64,000 nucleotides of DNA from CAZZDK01 sp964652235 (GTDB taxonomy: Bacteria > Pseudomonadota > Alphaproteobacteria > UBA9219). The stretch covers positions 39,883 through 103,882 of the forward strand of contig CAZZDK010000005.1 in NCBI GenBank assembly GCA_964652235.1, in the 5' to 3' direction. Below the pieces are notes generated by a model. That model was not told the DNA's origin. It searched no databases and saw nothing but the letters and a program-made list of their open reading frames with translations. Positions 1-8,065 of the stretch are shown here, one piece after another (within the stretch, counting starts at the first letter, position 1; every line of letters begins with the position of its first letter). The position numbers were made by a program, and so were the translations under genes.

Positions 1-392
1 ACGACAAGATCGGTCATCCGCTTGCGATGAGATATGGAAAAGTCCTTGCCCATTGCCCAGAATAGATTTTCGTCGATCCCAAGCTGAACGATTGTCCCGC
101 CATGTTTGCGAGCATATTCGTATACGCCATCAAAAAAACGGCGAAGACCTTCTGGCCCAACCAGAACCTCAACCCCCTGAGGCTTCAAGCGAACGCCAAA
201 ATTGTCCGTAAATTCGACGCCGTTTTCATCGAAAACGCGGATAATGTCCTTTAATGTGCCATCCCGAGGCTGAACAGCCTCATCCTCGATTTTATTGATA
301 GTGTCGCGAGTCAGTCCTGCTTGCTCAGCTAAATAGGCAGCCGACCACTTTAAAAGCCCGCGCCCAGCTCGTATTTGACGTCCCACAGACAT
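1..392 (-). CDS. XRE-family HTH transcriptional regulator (partial)
   Basis: The gene starts at an ATG (390-392) behind a GGGAGGTT Shine-Dalgarno and runs off the left edge, leaving about 130 residues. Residues 5-55 form a Cro/C1-type helix-turn-helix (RAGRGLLKWSAAYLAEQAG, then a TRDTINKIE recognition helix). A second domain follows with a GGTIVQLGIDENLFW core. The gene at 1393 has the same architecture: an HTH, an 'FDENGVEF'-like linker and a C-terminal alpha/beta domain. It is divergent from the 662-6148 gene run, so it may control that run and itself. The C-terminal domain may sense a ligand, but this is not known. The family call is firm; the target is inference. Confidence 0.8.
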   Translation of the reverse strand, partial: MSVGRQIRAGRGLLKWSAAYLAEQAGLTRDTINKIEDEAVQPRDGTLKDIIRVFDENGVEFTDNFGVRLKPQGVEVLVGPEGLRRFFDGVYEYARKHGGTIVQLGIDENLFWAMGKDFSISHRKRMTDLV

Positions 393-498
393 AAAACCTC
401 CCAAAACATGCAATTTGCGCGATTATCGCATAGCTATGGTTAATAATCTATGTTTATTTTATACACCAGAGCTACCAAATATCGGTACATTCTTACAT

Positions 499-519
499 AT
501 TATGGGTAACCGGCATAAT
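499..519. promoter_or_regulatory. Inverted repeat, candidate operator in divergent intergenic region
   Basis: ATTATG-N9-CATAAT, with a GGTAACC core, lies in the AT-rich 269-bp gap between the divergent XRE gene and the 662 operon. A dyad of this size suits a dimeric HTH repressor. No other support is visible. Confidence 0.35.
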
Positions 520-661
520 TTCAACATGTTTCTTTTAGTTTCGGCATATTTATTTCCTGCATTATGCAGATTTCTATTGCTTTCGCCCCAACCGTCCGGT
601 ACATTGCCAAAATACGGTAGCCCAAGGGCGTTTTTGAGGGCTTTTTCAAACGGAGGGGTTA

Positions 662-1033
662 ATGTTCGATTTTAATACATCTTATAAGAATTACGACGAA
701 CAGTTTATTCAAGATAACGCCCCTCATGGCCATGAGGCCACCGTTTTTGTCTTCCCTTATAAGTCAAACGGGATCGTCCCAGTTACCCCCGGAGACGACA
801 TTATCGACCGCCGCATGAATGCGCCCCTTTGCTCCGACGAAATGCGCGCCGTCTTGGACATGATTAAATACCGCGCCAAGCATTTGAAACAAGAGATTTG
901 GGTCGCCACGGCAACGTTTTTGACGACGATGGGCGTTGAAGAGATGGAAGACCTTTGCCGATGCGATTTTGTCCGCGCCGTTGAATACCTTGTCAATCTC
1001 GACATCCCAGCTCAAGCGCAAAGCGCAATGTAA
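662..1033 (+). CDS. Small protein, paralogue of the 1045-1383 product
   Basis: This is a 123-aa protein with an excellent Shine-Dalgarno (GGAGGGG) just before the ATG. I do not recognise the family. The C-terminal half (about residues 60-118) matches the next gene's product column by column: MI.Y.A...K, then T..GVE...L, then AVEYLV.L.I. The two are therefore tandem paralogues, or one domain duplicated. No membrane segment, signal peptide or catalytic motif is seen. It is the first gene of a tight plus-strand run, so it is probably expressed together with the regulators downstream. Confidence 0.7.
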   Translation: MFDFNTSYKNYDEQFIQDNAPHGHEATVFVFPYKSNGIVPVTPGDDIIDRRMNAPLCSDEMRAVLDMIKYRAKHLKQEIWVATATFLTTMGVEEMEDLCRCDFVRAVEYLVNLDIPAQAQSAM

Positions 1034-1044
1034 GGGTGTCAACA

Positions 1045-1383
1045 ATGAAACCAGCCAAACCCCAAACACAGAAATCAGCCGAAGACATCTATGCCGATGC
1101 AACGGAAGGGCGTGACATGTCCTCCGCCGATCTTCGCTTGTTGACTGCCGGACTTACCGCCCTTCGAAAGGCGAATGAAGAACCCCTGAACAAAGTCGAA
1201 TTTCAAGCTATTTGCGGCATGATCGCCTACGTCGCACACGATCAGAAGGTCGGCGAAGACATCGTCGGCGAGATCATGACTTCTCATTTTGGAGTGGAAA
1301 GCGTAGCGGCGCTGCCCTCACGGCTTTACCAGAACGCCATAGAATATCTGGTTGATTTGCAGATAAGCAACATTATGAACTGA
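1045..1383 (+). CDS. Small protein, paralogue of the 662-1033 product
   Basis: The product is 112 aa from the ATG at 1045. A GTG at 1036 is in frame, but the AAGGG Shine-Dalgarno (1032-1036) overlaps it and is correctly spaced for 1045. The last 75 residues align with the 662 product and share GVE and a near-identical EYLV.LQI end. The N-terminus is Lys/Gln-rich and probably disordered. Function is unknown. It follows the previous gene by 11 bp and is probably co-transcribed with it. Confidence 0.7.
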   Translation: MKPAKPQTQKSAEDIYADATEGRDMSSADLRLLTAGLTALRKANEEPLNKVEFQAICGMIAYVAHDQKVGEDIVGEIMTSHFGVESVAALPSRLYQNAIEYLVDLQISNIMN

Positions 1384-1392
1384 TGGTATGAA

Positions 1393-2148
1393 ATGTCAGA
1401 AGTTTATCTCATCACCGGCGCGCAAAGCAGAATGGCGCGCTCATTATTGAAGTGGTCGCGTGAGCGTCTGGCCCATGAAGCGAACGTTTCTCGCGGCACG
1501 ATCCGTATCTTTGAAGACGACCAACCCATTCGTGAATCCATCGTTCTCGACATCCATAGCGTATTTGACGCTAACGGCGTGGAATGCTGCCCGGACGGCA
1601 GCGTGAGGCCGCGCTCCGACAACATTATGGACTTCCGAGGCATCGGCGGATGTGACCGCTTCTTTGCTGAGATTGAAAGAATGCTGAAGGAAAGAAATAC
1701 AGGCATAGTCTGTCGTATCGGAAGCCAAAAGATGCTGACGCGGGTTACGGGGCGAAACGGCATCACGAACTTCGACCGACTGGAAAACCTGAGCAAAATT
1801 GCATCGGTGCGCTGCCTGCTGCTTGACCAAAGAATTTATTTGCCGGGAAAACCGTCCTTTGAGGTCAGGGTTTATCCGGAGGTCCGCCCCAGCATAATCG
1901 CTTCCGAGTTTGCTTTTGGGGACAAGGCCACTTTTGCTATAGATCAGGACGACCGCTATAATTTCTGTCACCCAGCTTATATGGTTCTTGAGTATCCGAG
2001 CCTTGCAAAAAATATGTTTGATCATTTTGAAAAACACTGGTCTGAGGCCACACCTTACCTGCCGTCCAAAAAGGTCGCGTCGAATTTGAGCCATCGAGTA
2101 CCGACCGCCGCTGACTTCGACGAGCCAAAAAGACAGGCTTGTTACTAA
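1393..2148 (+). CDS. XRE-family HTH regulator with C-terminal sensor-like domain
   Basis: A 251-aa protein. Residues about 12-60 are a Cro/C1 HTH (SLLKWSRERLAHEANVSRGT, then IRIFEDD). A linker, FDANGVECCPDGSV, resembles the matching FDENGVEF segment of the truncated regulator at the left edge. Residues about 80-160 (FFAEIERMLKERNTGIVCRIG) resemble that protein's second domain, so the two share architecture. The remaining ~90 residues (155-245) have no counterpart in the visible part. The ligand and operator are unknown. It lies 9 bp after the small paralogue pair. Confidence 0.75.
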   Translation: MSEVYLITGAQSRMARSLLKWSRERLAHEANVSRGTIRIFEDDQPIRESIVLDIHSVFDANGVECCPDGSVRPRSDNIMDFRGIGGCDRFFAEIERMLKERNTGIVCRIGSQKMLTRVTGRNGITNFDRLENLSKIASVRCLLLDQRIYLPGKPSFEVRVYPEVRPSIIASEFAFGDKATFAIDQDDRYNFCHPAYMVLEYPSLAKNMFDHFEKHWSEATPYLPSKKVASNLSHRVPTAADFDEPKRQACY

Positions 2149-2185
2149 GGCATCCTTCTTCCAAACAAAAAAACATCATTGACCT

Positions 2186-2213
2186 ATGCCGCCATTTGCG
2201 AAATTGGCGGCAT
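2186..2213 (+). terminator. Hairpin, probable terminator
   Basis: ATGCCGCCA (2186-2194) pairs perfectly with TGGCGGCAT (2205-2213) around a 10-nt loop, 38 bp after the stop of the 1393-2148 gene. There is no clean T-tract, so it may be a weak or processed terminator rather than a classical one. Confidence 0.45.
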
Positions 2214-2338
2214 GGGCTATGTCTTCTGTTTTCTGCTCGCCCCATCATTCTAATCGCTCTGCCGGAAAGGCTTCCGACGAAGACGCCTTCACGCCGCCCC
2301 GCGTCAACGCGAACTAGCCCATTCTCAAAGAAAAAAAC

Positions 2339-2418
2339 GGCCAGAATTTTGACCGAAAAGGCCAAAAGAAAAATTCGGCCAAATTAACCGCCTGAAAACG
2401 AGCAAATTGGCCAAATTC
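2339..2418 (+). repeat. Four short direct repeats (GGCCAAA/GGCCAGA)
   Basis: GGCC followed by A-rich sequence recurs at 2339, 2360, 2377 and 2409, the last two as GGCCAAATT. The spacing is 17-32 bp, in the region just upstream of the 2490 gene. This looks like a cluster of protein-binding sites for one of the local HTH regulators. It could also be chance in AT-rich DNA. Confidence 0.35.
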
Positions 2419-2489
2419 ACTCGTGGAATCGCGTGCGCAGGATATCGATACTCGCCTCATTGATTGAGCAACATCAATGAGAGAATTAA

Positions 2490-2786
2490 ATGGCGAACAC
2501 AAACACAGCAATTGCCTTACCTTTTGCGGAACAGCAAGAGCCAAAGGCACACCAGTCGGCGCCGGAAGCCATCGCCGTTGAAATTCTTCAAGGCAATTTC
2601 TCATCGGATGCCGAGCGCGATGCGTTTACGCAGACCGTCAAGATGCATGGGGTCACTTTCCTGTATCTCGGCAATTCCCCTCTGCCAGAGCCTTCTTCGC
2701 GCGACCTAAACACAATTGAGAGATTGGCTCGCGTGTTATCGCGTTTCTGGCCGCAGGCCTTGGTTATCGGAGGCTGCCATGAATAA
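2490..2786 (+). CDS. Hypothetical small protein
   Basis: A 98-aa protein I do not recognise. The first 30 residues are Ala/Gln/Pro-rich. The C-terminal half (TVKMHGVTFLYLGNSPLPEP, then LARVLSRFWPQAL) looks folded. There is no membrane segment and the Shine-Dalgarno is weak. It overlaps the next gene by 8 bp, which suggests translational coupling and supports it as real. Confidence 0.5.
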   Translation: MANTNTAIALPFAEQQEPKAHQSAPEAIAVEILQGNFSSDAERDAFTQTVKMHGVTFLYLGNSPLPEPSSRDLNTIERLARVLSRFWPQALVIGGCHE

Positions 2787-3213
2787 GAACGAACAAATGC
2801 GCCTCTGCCTCATGCTGGCGTTTCAAAGCATGATTTCGCAGGGCGAGAACGCCAAATCAAAAGAAGCCGCCCAGCGAATTGTCGCCCTAGCCAGACTTAT
2901 GGACGAGTTTTGCGATCTGCACCTTAAACAAACATTCCCCGAAAAGACTATCGAGCTTGCCGAAGACAAGTGGACAACAAAGATCGACGCCGCGCTCAAC
3001 ATGCATATTGAAGATCTGCAAAAGCGCGAAGAAACGCAATTGCCCGAAGATCGGGAAACCCTCATCCAATTTTATGATCGTCTCCAGCAGCGCAAGTCGC
3101 GCCAGAAACAATGGCTGTTCTATGCGGAAGCTTCGACGGAACAATTGGCCGATCTGGTGCTGAAATATCTCGACGAGGAAATCGAGGACAGAAAAGCGGG
3201 AGGGTATCAATGA
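2779..3213 (+). CDS. Hypothetical helical protein
   Basis: The product is 144 aa from the ATG at 2779, chosen because GGAGG (2769-2773) precedes it at good spacing. A longer in-frame ORF starting at 2716 overlaps the previous gene and has no Shine-Dalgarno. The protein is almost wholly charged and helical (runs of E, K, R and Q), with long amphipathic stretches at about 55-85 and 95-140. It may be a coiled-coil. No known motif was found. Its stop overlaps the start of the next regulator (ATGA), so the two are translationally coupled. Confidence 0.6.
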   Translation: MNKNEQMRLCLMLAFQSMISQGENAKSKEAAQRIVALARLMDEFCDLHLKQTFPEKTIELAEDKWTTKIDAALNMHIEDLQKREETQLPEDRETLIQFYDRLQQRKSRQKQWLFYAEASTEQLADLVLKYLDEEIEDRKAGGYQ

Positions 3214-3581
3214 CCCCTGCAAATCCAATCGTATCCAACAGCATGCCATCGACATTCCGTTTCGCAACGATCACACCCGAACAGATGCGGGCCGCCAGAG
3301 GCTTGTTGGGCTGGTCACGCAATAAGCTTGGTCAAAAGGCTGGCACGTCTGCGGAAACGATCAAAAACATAGAACATGGGGTCTATTCGCCGAAAAAGGA
3401 AACTCTCGCGGCAATTGTCGAAACATTCCTGCGCAACGGCATCCAATTCGTCCATTACGAGACGCTTGTCACGGTTCCCACAGGAAACGATGCCGCAGGC
3501 GAGCTGCAGGCCCTTTCTTATGCCGGAGCGGTTCGCGTGACCCCCTTCGTTCCAGAAATTAAGGAGGAAGGCCGTGATTAA
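3210..3581 (+). CDS. Short XRE-family HTH regulator
   Basis: The product is 123 aa from the ATG at 3210 (ATGA overlap with the preceding stop, GGGAGGG Shine-Dalgarno). Residues about 20-75 are a Cro/C1 HTH: ITPEQMRAARGLLGWSRNKL, then TSAETIKNIEHG, ending in the FLRNGIQF motif seen in the other two XRE proteins as FDxNGVEx. It lacks their second domain and has only a short 40-residue tail. It is probably a DNA-binding repressor of its own operon. Confidence 0.75.
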   Translation: MTPANPIVSNSMPSTFRFATITPEQMRAARGLLGWSRNKLGQKAGTSAETIKNIEHGVYSPKKETLAAIVETFLRNGIQFVHYETLVTVPTGNDAAGELQALSYAGAVRVTPFVPEIKEEGRD

Positions 3582-3846
3582 AGCAAACAAGCATCGCTGC
3601 ATAGTCGATCAGATCACGACAAAAACGGATAAGAAATTCGAACCCGTCGCCCGCATGGCCGACATGATTGTCGAGATGACATTGGAAACGGGCACATGCG
3701 AACAGCAAGACCTTCTTGCCGAAGGTTTCTCACGCCAGGACATCACGACCATTTGGCACTTCGCCAACGCATTGGCAGCCATTGAAATCAAGTGCCGCGC
3801 AAACGGCATCGGTTTCTCTTATGAACGGGAGACCCGTTATGCCTAA
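3574..3846 (+). CDS. Hypothetical small protein
   Basis: A 90-aa protein starting at GTG 3574 behind a very strong AAGGAGGAAG, overlapping the preceding regulator by 8 bp and the next gene by 8 bp. The pattern FEPVARMADMIVEMTLETGTC followed by a helical second half (FSRQDITTIWHFANALAAIE) suggests a small all-alpha fold, perhaps DNA-binding. The family is not recognised. Confidence 0.6.
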   Translation: MIKANKHRCIVDQITTKTDKKFEPVARMADMIVEMTLETGTCEQQDLLAEGFSRQDITTIWHFANALAAIEIKCRANGIGFSYERETRYA

Positions 3847-4351
3847 AGTATCCTCCGAATTGCTACGGATCGACCCACAGGACGAAAGCGATCCCAAGTA
3901 CGTTAAAGTCCTCGTCTTTGACGATCAGAACCGCGTGCTGACAGTCAAAAGCGGGAACCGTTTTGTCCTACCTGGCGGACGCGTGGAGTGGGACGACGAC
4001 GATGCCGAGGCCGCCGCACGACGCGAGGCATTTGAGGCCGCGAACATCGCCCTCGGCCCCATGAGGCCCGTAACGATTATCAAGACAAAAGATCATGACG
4101 GCCAAATCGCTCAAACCATCGTCTTTGTCGCAAGAATGACAGGTGAAGGAGCCACTTGTCCTGGGCAACAGCAAGCCCACCGCTTTATGAGCAAAGAAAC
4201 GTTTTTCAGAACATCCGGCGGGCAAAGCGACCTTGTCCGGTCGTTGGTCGATACTGCCCATCGGATCCTGATCTCAGAGGAAATCAAGGATGAGCACGAG
4301 GAAACGACATTATGCGGAAGAGAAAAATACAACAGCCGATCGCTACTTTAA
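3839..4351 (+). CDS. Degenerate NUDIX-fold protein
   Basis: The product is 170 aa from the ATG at 3839 (GGGAG Shine-Dalgarno, 8-bp overlap with the gene before). Residues 23-110 follow the NUDIX plan: a VLVFDDQNRVLTV strand, a PGGRVEWDD loop, then RREAFEAANI in place of RE-x2-EE-x-G. The first two helix glutamates are kept, but the third is Ala and the Gly is Asn, so metal binding is probably impaired. It may hydrolyse a nucleoside-diphosphate derivative weakly, or bind it as a sensor. Linkage to HTH genes favours a regulatory role (inference). Confidence 0.65.
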   Translation: MPKVSSELLRIDPQDESDPKYVKVLVFDDQNRVLTVKSGNRFVLPGGRVEWDDDDAEAAARREAFEAANIALGPMRPVTIIKTKDHDGQIAQTIVFVARMTGEGATCPGQQQAHRFMSKETFFRTSGGQSDLVRSLVDTAHRILISEEIKDEHEETTLCGREKYNSRSLL

Positions 4352-4406
4352 AGGAAACGGGTTCAAGCGAGAGAATTTCAACGAGAAAACTGAGGAAAGG
4401 ATATAA
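4290..4406 (+). CDS. Possible 38-aa basic peptide
   Basis: ATG 4290 to TAA 4404-4406 overlaps the end of the NUDIX gene in another frame and stops 3 bp before the next start. AGAGG lies 10 bp upstream. The product is very rich in Lys, Arg, Glu and Asn (STRKRHYAEEKNTT...). It fills an otherwise unused gap in a densely packed operon, but it is too short to be confident of. Confidence 0.35.
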   Translation: MSTRKRHYAEEKNTTADRYFKGNGFKRENFNEKTEERI

Positions 4407-4409
4407 GTT

Positions 4410-5375
4410 ATGGCGATAGAGAAACTTCAAGCAATCAAGGATTATGACGCGCTAAACGTTAGCAGGGTTATTTATCCCGACTACCAGTGCAATTGCACCA
4501 AGGCGTGGACGGGGTCGGATCAGTTGGTCGTTTTCAAAGCGTCAAAGATGGGCATAGAAAAAATCTATGAAGGAGAGAACCATCCCGAAATTGAAAAAAC
4601 AGTTTCGGTTCTAGCCCGTCTTGCCGGGGCGGAAATTACAGATAAAGTCATCGTCGCCGGAGGACACACGGTCGTTAATTTGAAGGACAGATTTAACGTT
4701 GGACAGGAAGTCGTAAAATCCGCCGATTTGGCGCTTGGGCTGATCGCGCATTTGCAGGAAGAGTTCGGGAAACGAGCTGAGTTCTTTGTGCCGCTGAACG
4801 ACTTCTACATGGAAAAAGATGCCGGAACCGATGAGGGCAACGCGAACGCTTACAGGAAAGAAGCTGTTTCGCCATACATCATCCCTCCACAAATCAACGA
4901 TTTGTTGCTCCGCTATTCCGCAAGGCTGGGCAGACAGATTGACCTGCATTACTGCAGCGAAAAAAACATGGCTGATCGGTTCAAGCGGCACATCAAGAGC
5001 AAAAAGAAAGACGGGAACGGCCAGTTCGTTAAGAACGGCAATGATTGGGAAATGGTCGTGGGGAACGAGCGGATTGTCGTCTTAACAAACGACAAACCCA
5101 ACTGTGCCGCAGGCAATGCCGCGACATTGCGAGCCATCCGGTACGATATCGCCAACAACAAAGTGAAGGACAAGTTCACTTCGCACATCGGCATCTATCC
5201 GCTTTGTTCCATAGACAACGTTTTGGACGGGCATAAGCTTGCGACAGCGTTTTATGGTCTTGATTTGCCAACGTACTTTGCCTTCTGCGGTAAGTCCTGC
5301 TTCGACATCGAGACGAGACGCCCGGACAGGGTTGGAACCAAGAAAGATGTCAAACCGTTGGAGTTCGTTCGTTAA
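4410..5375 (+). CDS. Hypothetical protein, 321 aa
   Basis: I do not recognise this protein. A CNCTK motif lies at about residue 28, and an early alpha/beta segment (VLARLAGAEITDKVIVAGGH) follows. A central part has charged stretches (RFKRHIKSKKKDGNGQF), and the C-terminus contains CGKSCFDIETRRPDR. No signal peptide or membrane segment is seen. The Shine-Dalgarno AAGGA precedes ATG 4410. Several Cys (CNC, NCAAG, CGKSC) could bind metal. It lies between a NUDIX-like and an MBL hydrolase gene, so a small-molecule enzyme role is possible but unproven. Confidence 0.55.
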   Translation: MAIEKLQAIKDYDALNVSRVIYPDYQCNCTKAWTGSDQLVVFKASKMGIEKIYEGENHPEIEKTVSVLARLAGAEITDKVIVAGGHTVVNLKDRFNVGQEVVKSADLALGLIAHLQEEFGKRAEFFVPLNDFYMEKDAGTDEGNANAYRKEAVSPYIIPPQINDLLLRYSARLGRQIDLHYCSEKNMADRFKRHIKSKKKDGNGQFVKNGNDWEMVVGNERIVVLTNDKPNCAAGNAATLRAIRYDIANNKVKDKFTSHIGIYPLCSIDNVLDGHKLATAFYGLDLPTYFAFCGKSCFDIETRRPDRVGTKKDVKPLEFVR

Positions 5376-5437
5376 AGCGTTGTCATTTGGCAGGAGGAAT
5401 CTTACGCTTGCTTTGTTGTTACAGAAAGGCTGCAAAC

Positions 5438-6148
5438 ATGGACATTAAGTTGCTCGCGGTTGGATCAAGGCCTTGGGAACTTTGGCTGGGCTATTGGGGG
5501 CTGTCGTATCTTGTCGACGGGACGATCCTCTTCGATACCTTCGCCAACTATCGCATGCTGGAGTGGAAGTTTCGCAAGTCGCAGGTCGATCCTTCGGCAA
5601 TTCAGTCCGTCGTTCTTTCGCACGATCATTGGGATCATGCAGGTGGGCTGTGGGCATTTCTTGAAAAGCATCCCGGCGTTGACGTTTATCTTCCGGCAAC
5701 AGCTAAGGATGCCGTCAAACGTCGTGTCATCGCTGCCGGAGGCAATCTCATCGACGCGCCGGGGATCAAAACGCTGAAAGAGAACATCCTGCTTTCCGAA
5801 GAGATGATCGGCACGTTCAATGGGAAGTCCGTTGCAGAGCAGTTTATCATGATAAAGGCCGAAAAGGGTCTTGTCGTTTTGGTTGGCTGTTCTCACCCCG
5901 GTATCGTTGCCATCGTCAGAAAGGCAAAAGAAACGTTTGGCTCGCCCATTTACGGCGTCATCGGAGGCCTTCATCTTATGCATGCCAAGACGGACGAAAT
6001 CTATGCCTGCGCCAACGAGTTAAAAAACGAAGGAATAAGGATGGTCTCGCCGACACATTGCACGGGAAGAAAGGCTGAAAGGGTTTTTCGGGGCGTTTTT
6101 GGGAAAGGTTTCGCTTCCTCTCGCGAGGGCAGCGTGCTCGCTCTTTGA
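5438..6148 (+). CDS. MBL-fold metallohydrolase (COG1237-like)
   Basis: The product is 236 aa from the ATG at 5438. The HxHxDH signature is intact (SHDHWDHAGG, His62, His64, Asp66, His67). It is followed by LVGCSHPGI and GVIGGLHLMHA, the later metal ligands and strands. This order and the final IRMVSPTHCTG match the family often named 7,8-dihydropterin-6-yl-methyl-4-(beta-D-ribofuranosyl)aminobenzene-5'-phosphate synthase-like. The true substrate is unknown. It ends the plus-strand run; 321 bp of non-coding DNA with a leader repeat follow. Confidence 0.8.
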   Translation: MDIKLLAVGSRPWELWLGYWGLSYLVDGTILFDTFANYRMLEWKFRKSQVDPSAIQSVVLSHDHWDHAGGLWAFLEKHPGVDVYLPATAKDAVKRRVIAAGGNLIDAPGIKTLKENILLSEEMIGTFNGKSVAEQFIMIKAEKGLVVLVGCSHPGIVAIVRKAKETFGSPIYGVIGGLHLMHAKTDEIYACANELKNEGIRMVSPTHCTGRKAERVFRGVFGKGFASSREGSVLAL

Positions 6149-6294
6149 GACCGAACTTCCCAATTTGGGAAGGCGCGAAAAAATGGACGGAGAATGGTGA
6201 GAAGGAGCAATCCGATGGAAAGAAACGACTTTAAGCCGTTAACATCAATTCTTTCGAGAGGAAATTGATACCTAATATTCATGCATATATAGAT

Positions 6295-6453
6295 AAATCA
6301 ATGCGTTAACTATGTTTTCTCGTTGATGTCAGCGTGACAAATGGTGTAGAAGCATTGAGTTTTCAGGGCATAATTTTGAGCAATTAATCGCTGCATTTTG
6401 CGAACGAAGATTTCGTTGATCAAAACGATCCGAAATCATGCAACCAACCGGAA
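6295..6453 (+). repeat. Leader repeat, copy A (upstream of HD-domain gene)
   Basis: About 160 bp recur, largely identical, at 8163-8322. Shared blocks include CGTTGATG/CGTTGAGG, GCAAATGGTGTA-like sequence, GATTAATTGCTGC-like sequence and GAAGATTTCGTTGATC. A promoter-like pair, TTGATG (6323-6328) and TGTAGA (6345-6350) at 16-bp spacing, is conserved. So is a hairpin, GATTTCG (6409-6415) with CGAAATC (6431-6437). Each copy directly precedes a gene. Confidence 0.75.
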
Positions 6454-6469
6454 TGTCGAAGGTCAGAAT

Positions 6470-8065
6470 ATGTTGCGAACCACATTTTTTGATCCCCTTA
6501 CTGGAGATCCTGAGGGGCTGAATTTCGATTATTCTTTTCACAAACTAAATGAACTGCTTGTTCAGTTAATTCACACGCAAGCCATGCAACGCATGGCATC
6601 GGTAAGCCAGCTAAGCTTTACCCACTTTTCCTTTCCAGGGGAATACAGCCGTTTTTCGCACATGCTCCAAGCCGCTCTTTTGGGCTACACGGCAATGGAT
6701 AAGTTCAAGGCGAGCATCGAACTTGAAAAAAACACAAACGAACATTTTCCAGAAGTATTCGACCAACGCATGGCCGATGCCGTTGTTATCGCCTTATTAC
6801 TCCATGATATAGGTCATCCCCCATTTAGCCATACGTTTGAAAATATAATGCGTGCTCTGGGGCAAAATTTTCATCATGAAGAATGGACAAACAAACTTAT
6901 CAAAGAGGATAGGCAAATCCAAAGGCTTCTTGCCGATTACGTTGAGCGCAATCCGATGTATGGAAAGCCGTTCTTGGACGAATATGGTTGCAGCTTTCAA
7001 ACAATGATCGTCGATCTCATAATGGAAAAACGTCCCGTCATAACGAGAGTAGTCGACGGCAAAACTTTCTATTCGAGCATTTATCAAAACGCTGTTAGCG
7101 GCACCATCGACTGTGATCGACTGGCGTTTGTGCCCACGGACAGGGCTCGCACCGAAGTCTACCCCGGCAAACAAAGCTATTCTAATAGCCAAATTCTGGA
7201 TCATATGGGGGCCGGGCTTTTGTCGCTTGATGGGTATAAACATCCTATCGTTATTCCTGTATTTGATCGTTCCGCCATTAAACAGATAGCCGCCTTTTTA
7301 AGATCGTGGCTTCTGCAATATAAGAACGTGTATTATCCTTCTGCCGGATGTTCTGCTGAAGCTATGACACGGCCTATTCTAGCCGCCTTCCTTTCTTACG
7401 CTAAAGGTGAACGCAATGAACCGCTAACGCCAACGTTGACTCGAGGCAACCAAGAATTTGAGAAGAACCCTTTGTTTCGTTTTCTTTCGAACCCGTCCAC
7501 GGAGAATTATCTGACACTGGACGATAGAGCCATAATCAGCGTTATCGAAGATATATCTCAACAAGGATATGACGTAACCCTTAAAGGGCTGGCTCGCGAT
7601 ATCCTTCGTCACGATCTCTGGTCAAGCATCGACCTTCACAAACTCGCTCTGACGAACGATGATCGGAGATATCTTTTCAAAGAATTGCAACACTTGTCAG
7701 TTGGCGATGGAAATATTCTTGAAGCTGGAAAAGACTTTGTGATTGATGAGAAAAAAGAAAAATACATACCTCAAGAACAAAAGCCAACTTTGGAAAATCT
7801 TCACAAAATTGTATGGGTATTCGACGACACAGGCAAACCACGACCACTTCATGAAGTTTCAGCGACTTTGCTTGGTGCGGTGCCAGTGAAGAAAGTTTTT
7901 ATTCACGCGAAAAACGAAATTATTGTGCGGCTGACCCAATATCTAACCGAACAATTTGAATGCGGATGTCCGCATTTATCTCAGAGAATTTTCACCAACA
8001 ACCCAGAGAGATTCGAAAGAGCTAACGGAATCGGCATGAATTCAGCAAGGCCATTTGTGACCTGA
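6470..8065 (+). CDS. HD-domain phosphohydrolase (dNTPase-like)
   Basis: The product is 531 aa from the ATG at 6470 (GAAGG Shine-Dalgarno). A TTG at 6398 is in frame but lies inside the leader repeat. The HD metal site is complete: RFSHMLQAALLG, then ALLLHDIGHPPFSHTFE, and later DCDRLAF supplying the last Asp. This is the COG1078/SAMHD1-like architecture, which hydrolyses dNTPs or related nucleotides. The last ~200 residues are not recognised. Its leader duplicates that of the glycosyltransferase gene at 8335, so the two are probably co-regulated. A phage-defence dNTPase role is possible but inferred. Confidence 0.75.
   Translation: MLRTTFFDPLTGDPEGLNFDYSFHKLNELLVQLIHTQAMQRMASVSQLSFTHFSFPGEYSRFSHMLQAALLGYTAMDKFKASIELEKNTNEHFPEVFDQRMADAVVIALLLHDIGHPPFSHTFENIMRALGQNFHHEEWTNKLIKEDRQIQRLLADYVERNPMYGKPFLDEYGCSFQTMIVDLIMEKRPVITRVVDGKTFYSSIYQNAVSGTIDCDRLAFVPTDRARTEVYPGKQSYSNSQILDHMGAGLLSLDGYKHPIVIPVFDRSAIKQIAAFLRSWLLQYKNVYYPSAGCSAEAMTRPILAAFLSYAKGERNEPLTPTLTRGNQEFEKNPLFRFLSNPSTENYLTLDDRAIISVIEDISQQGYDVTLKGLARDILRHDLWSSIDLHKLALTNDDRRYLFKELQHLSVGDGNILEAGKDFVIDEKKEKYIPQEQKPTLENLHKIVWVFDDTGKPRPLHEVSATLLGAVPVKKVFIHAKNEIIVRLTQYLTEQFECGCPHLSQRIFTNNPERFERANGIGMNSARPFVT

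Larger units (their letters stand above)
2149..2489. other. 341-bp non-coding gap with hairpin and GGCC repeats
   Basis: No convincing gene was found. The gap holds a strong hairpin near its start and four GGCC(A)-rich repeats near its end (both listed separately). It probably separates two transcription units: the paralogue-regulator genes before it and the 2490-6148 run after it. Confidence 0.5.

Noticed and set aside
415..675. Plus-strand ORF of 86 aa in the AT-rich left gap
   Set aside because: It covers the candidate operator, overlaps the 662 start, has no Shine-Dalgarno and its sequence looks non-coding.
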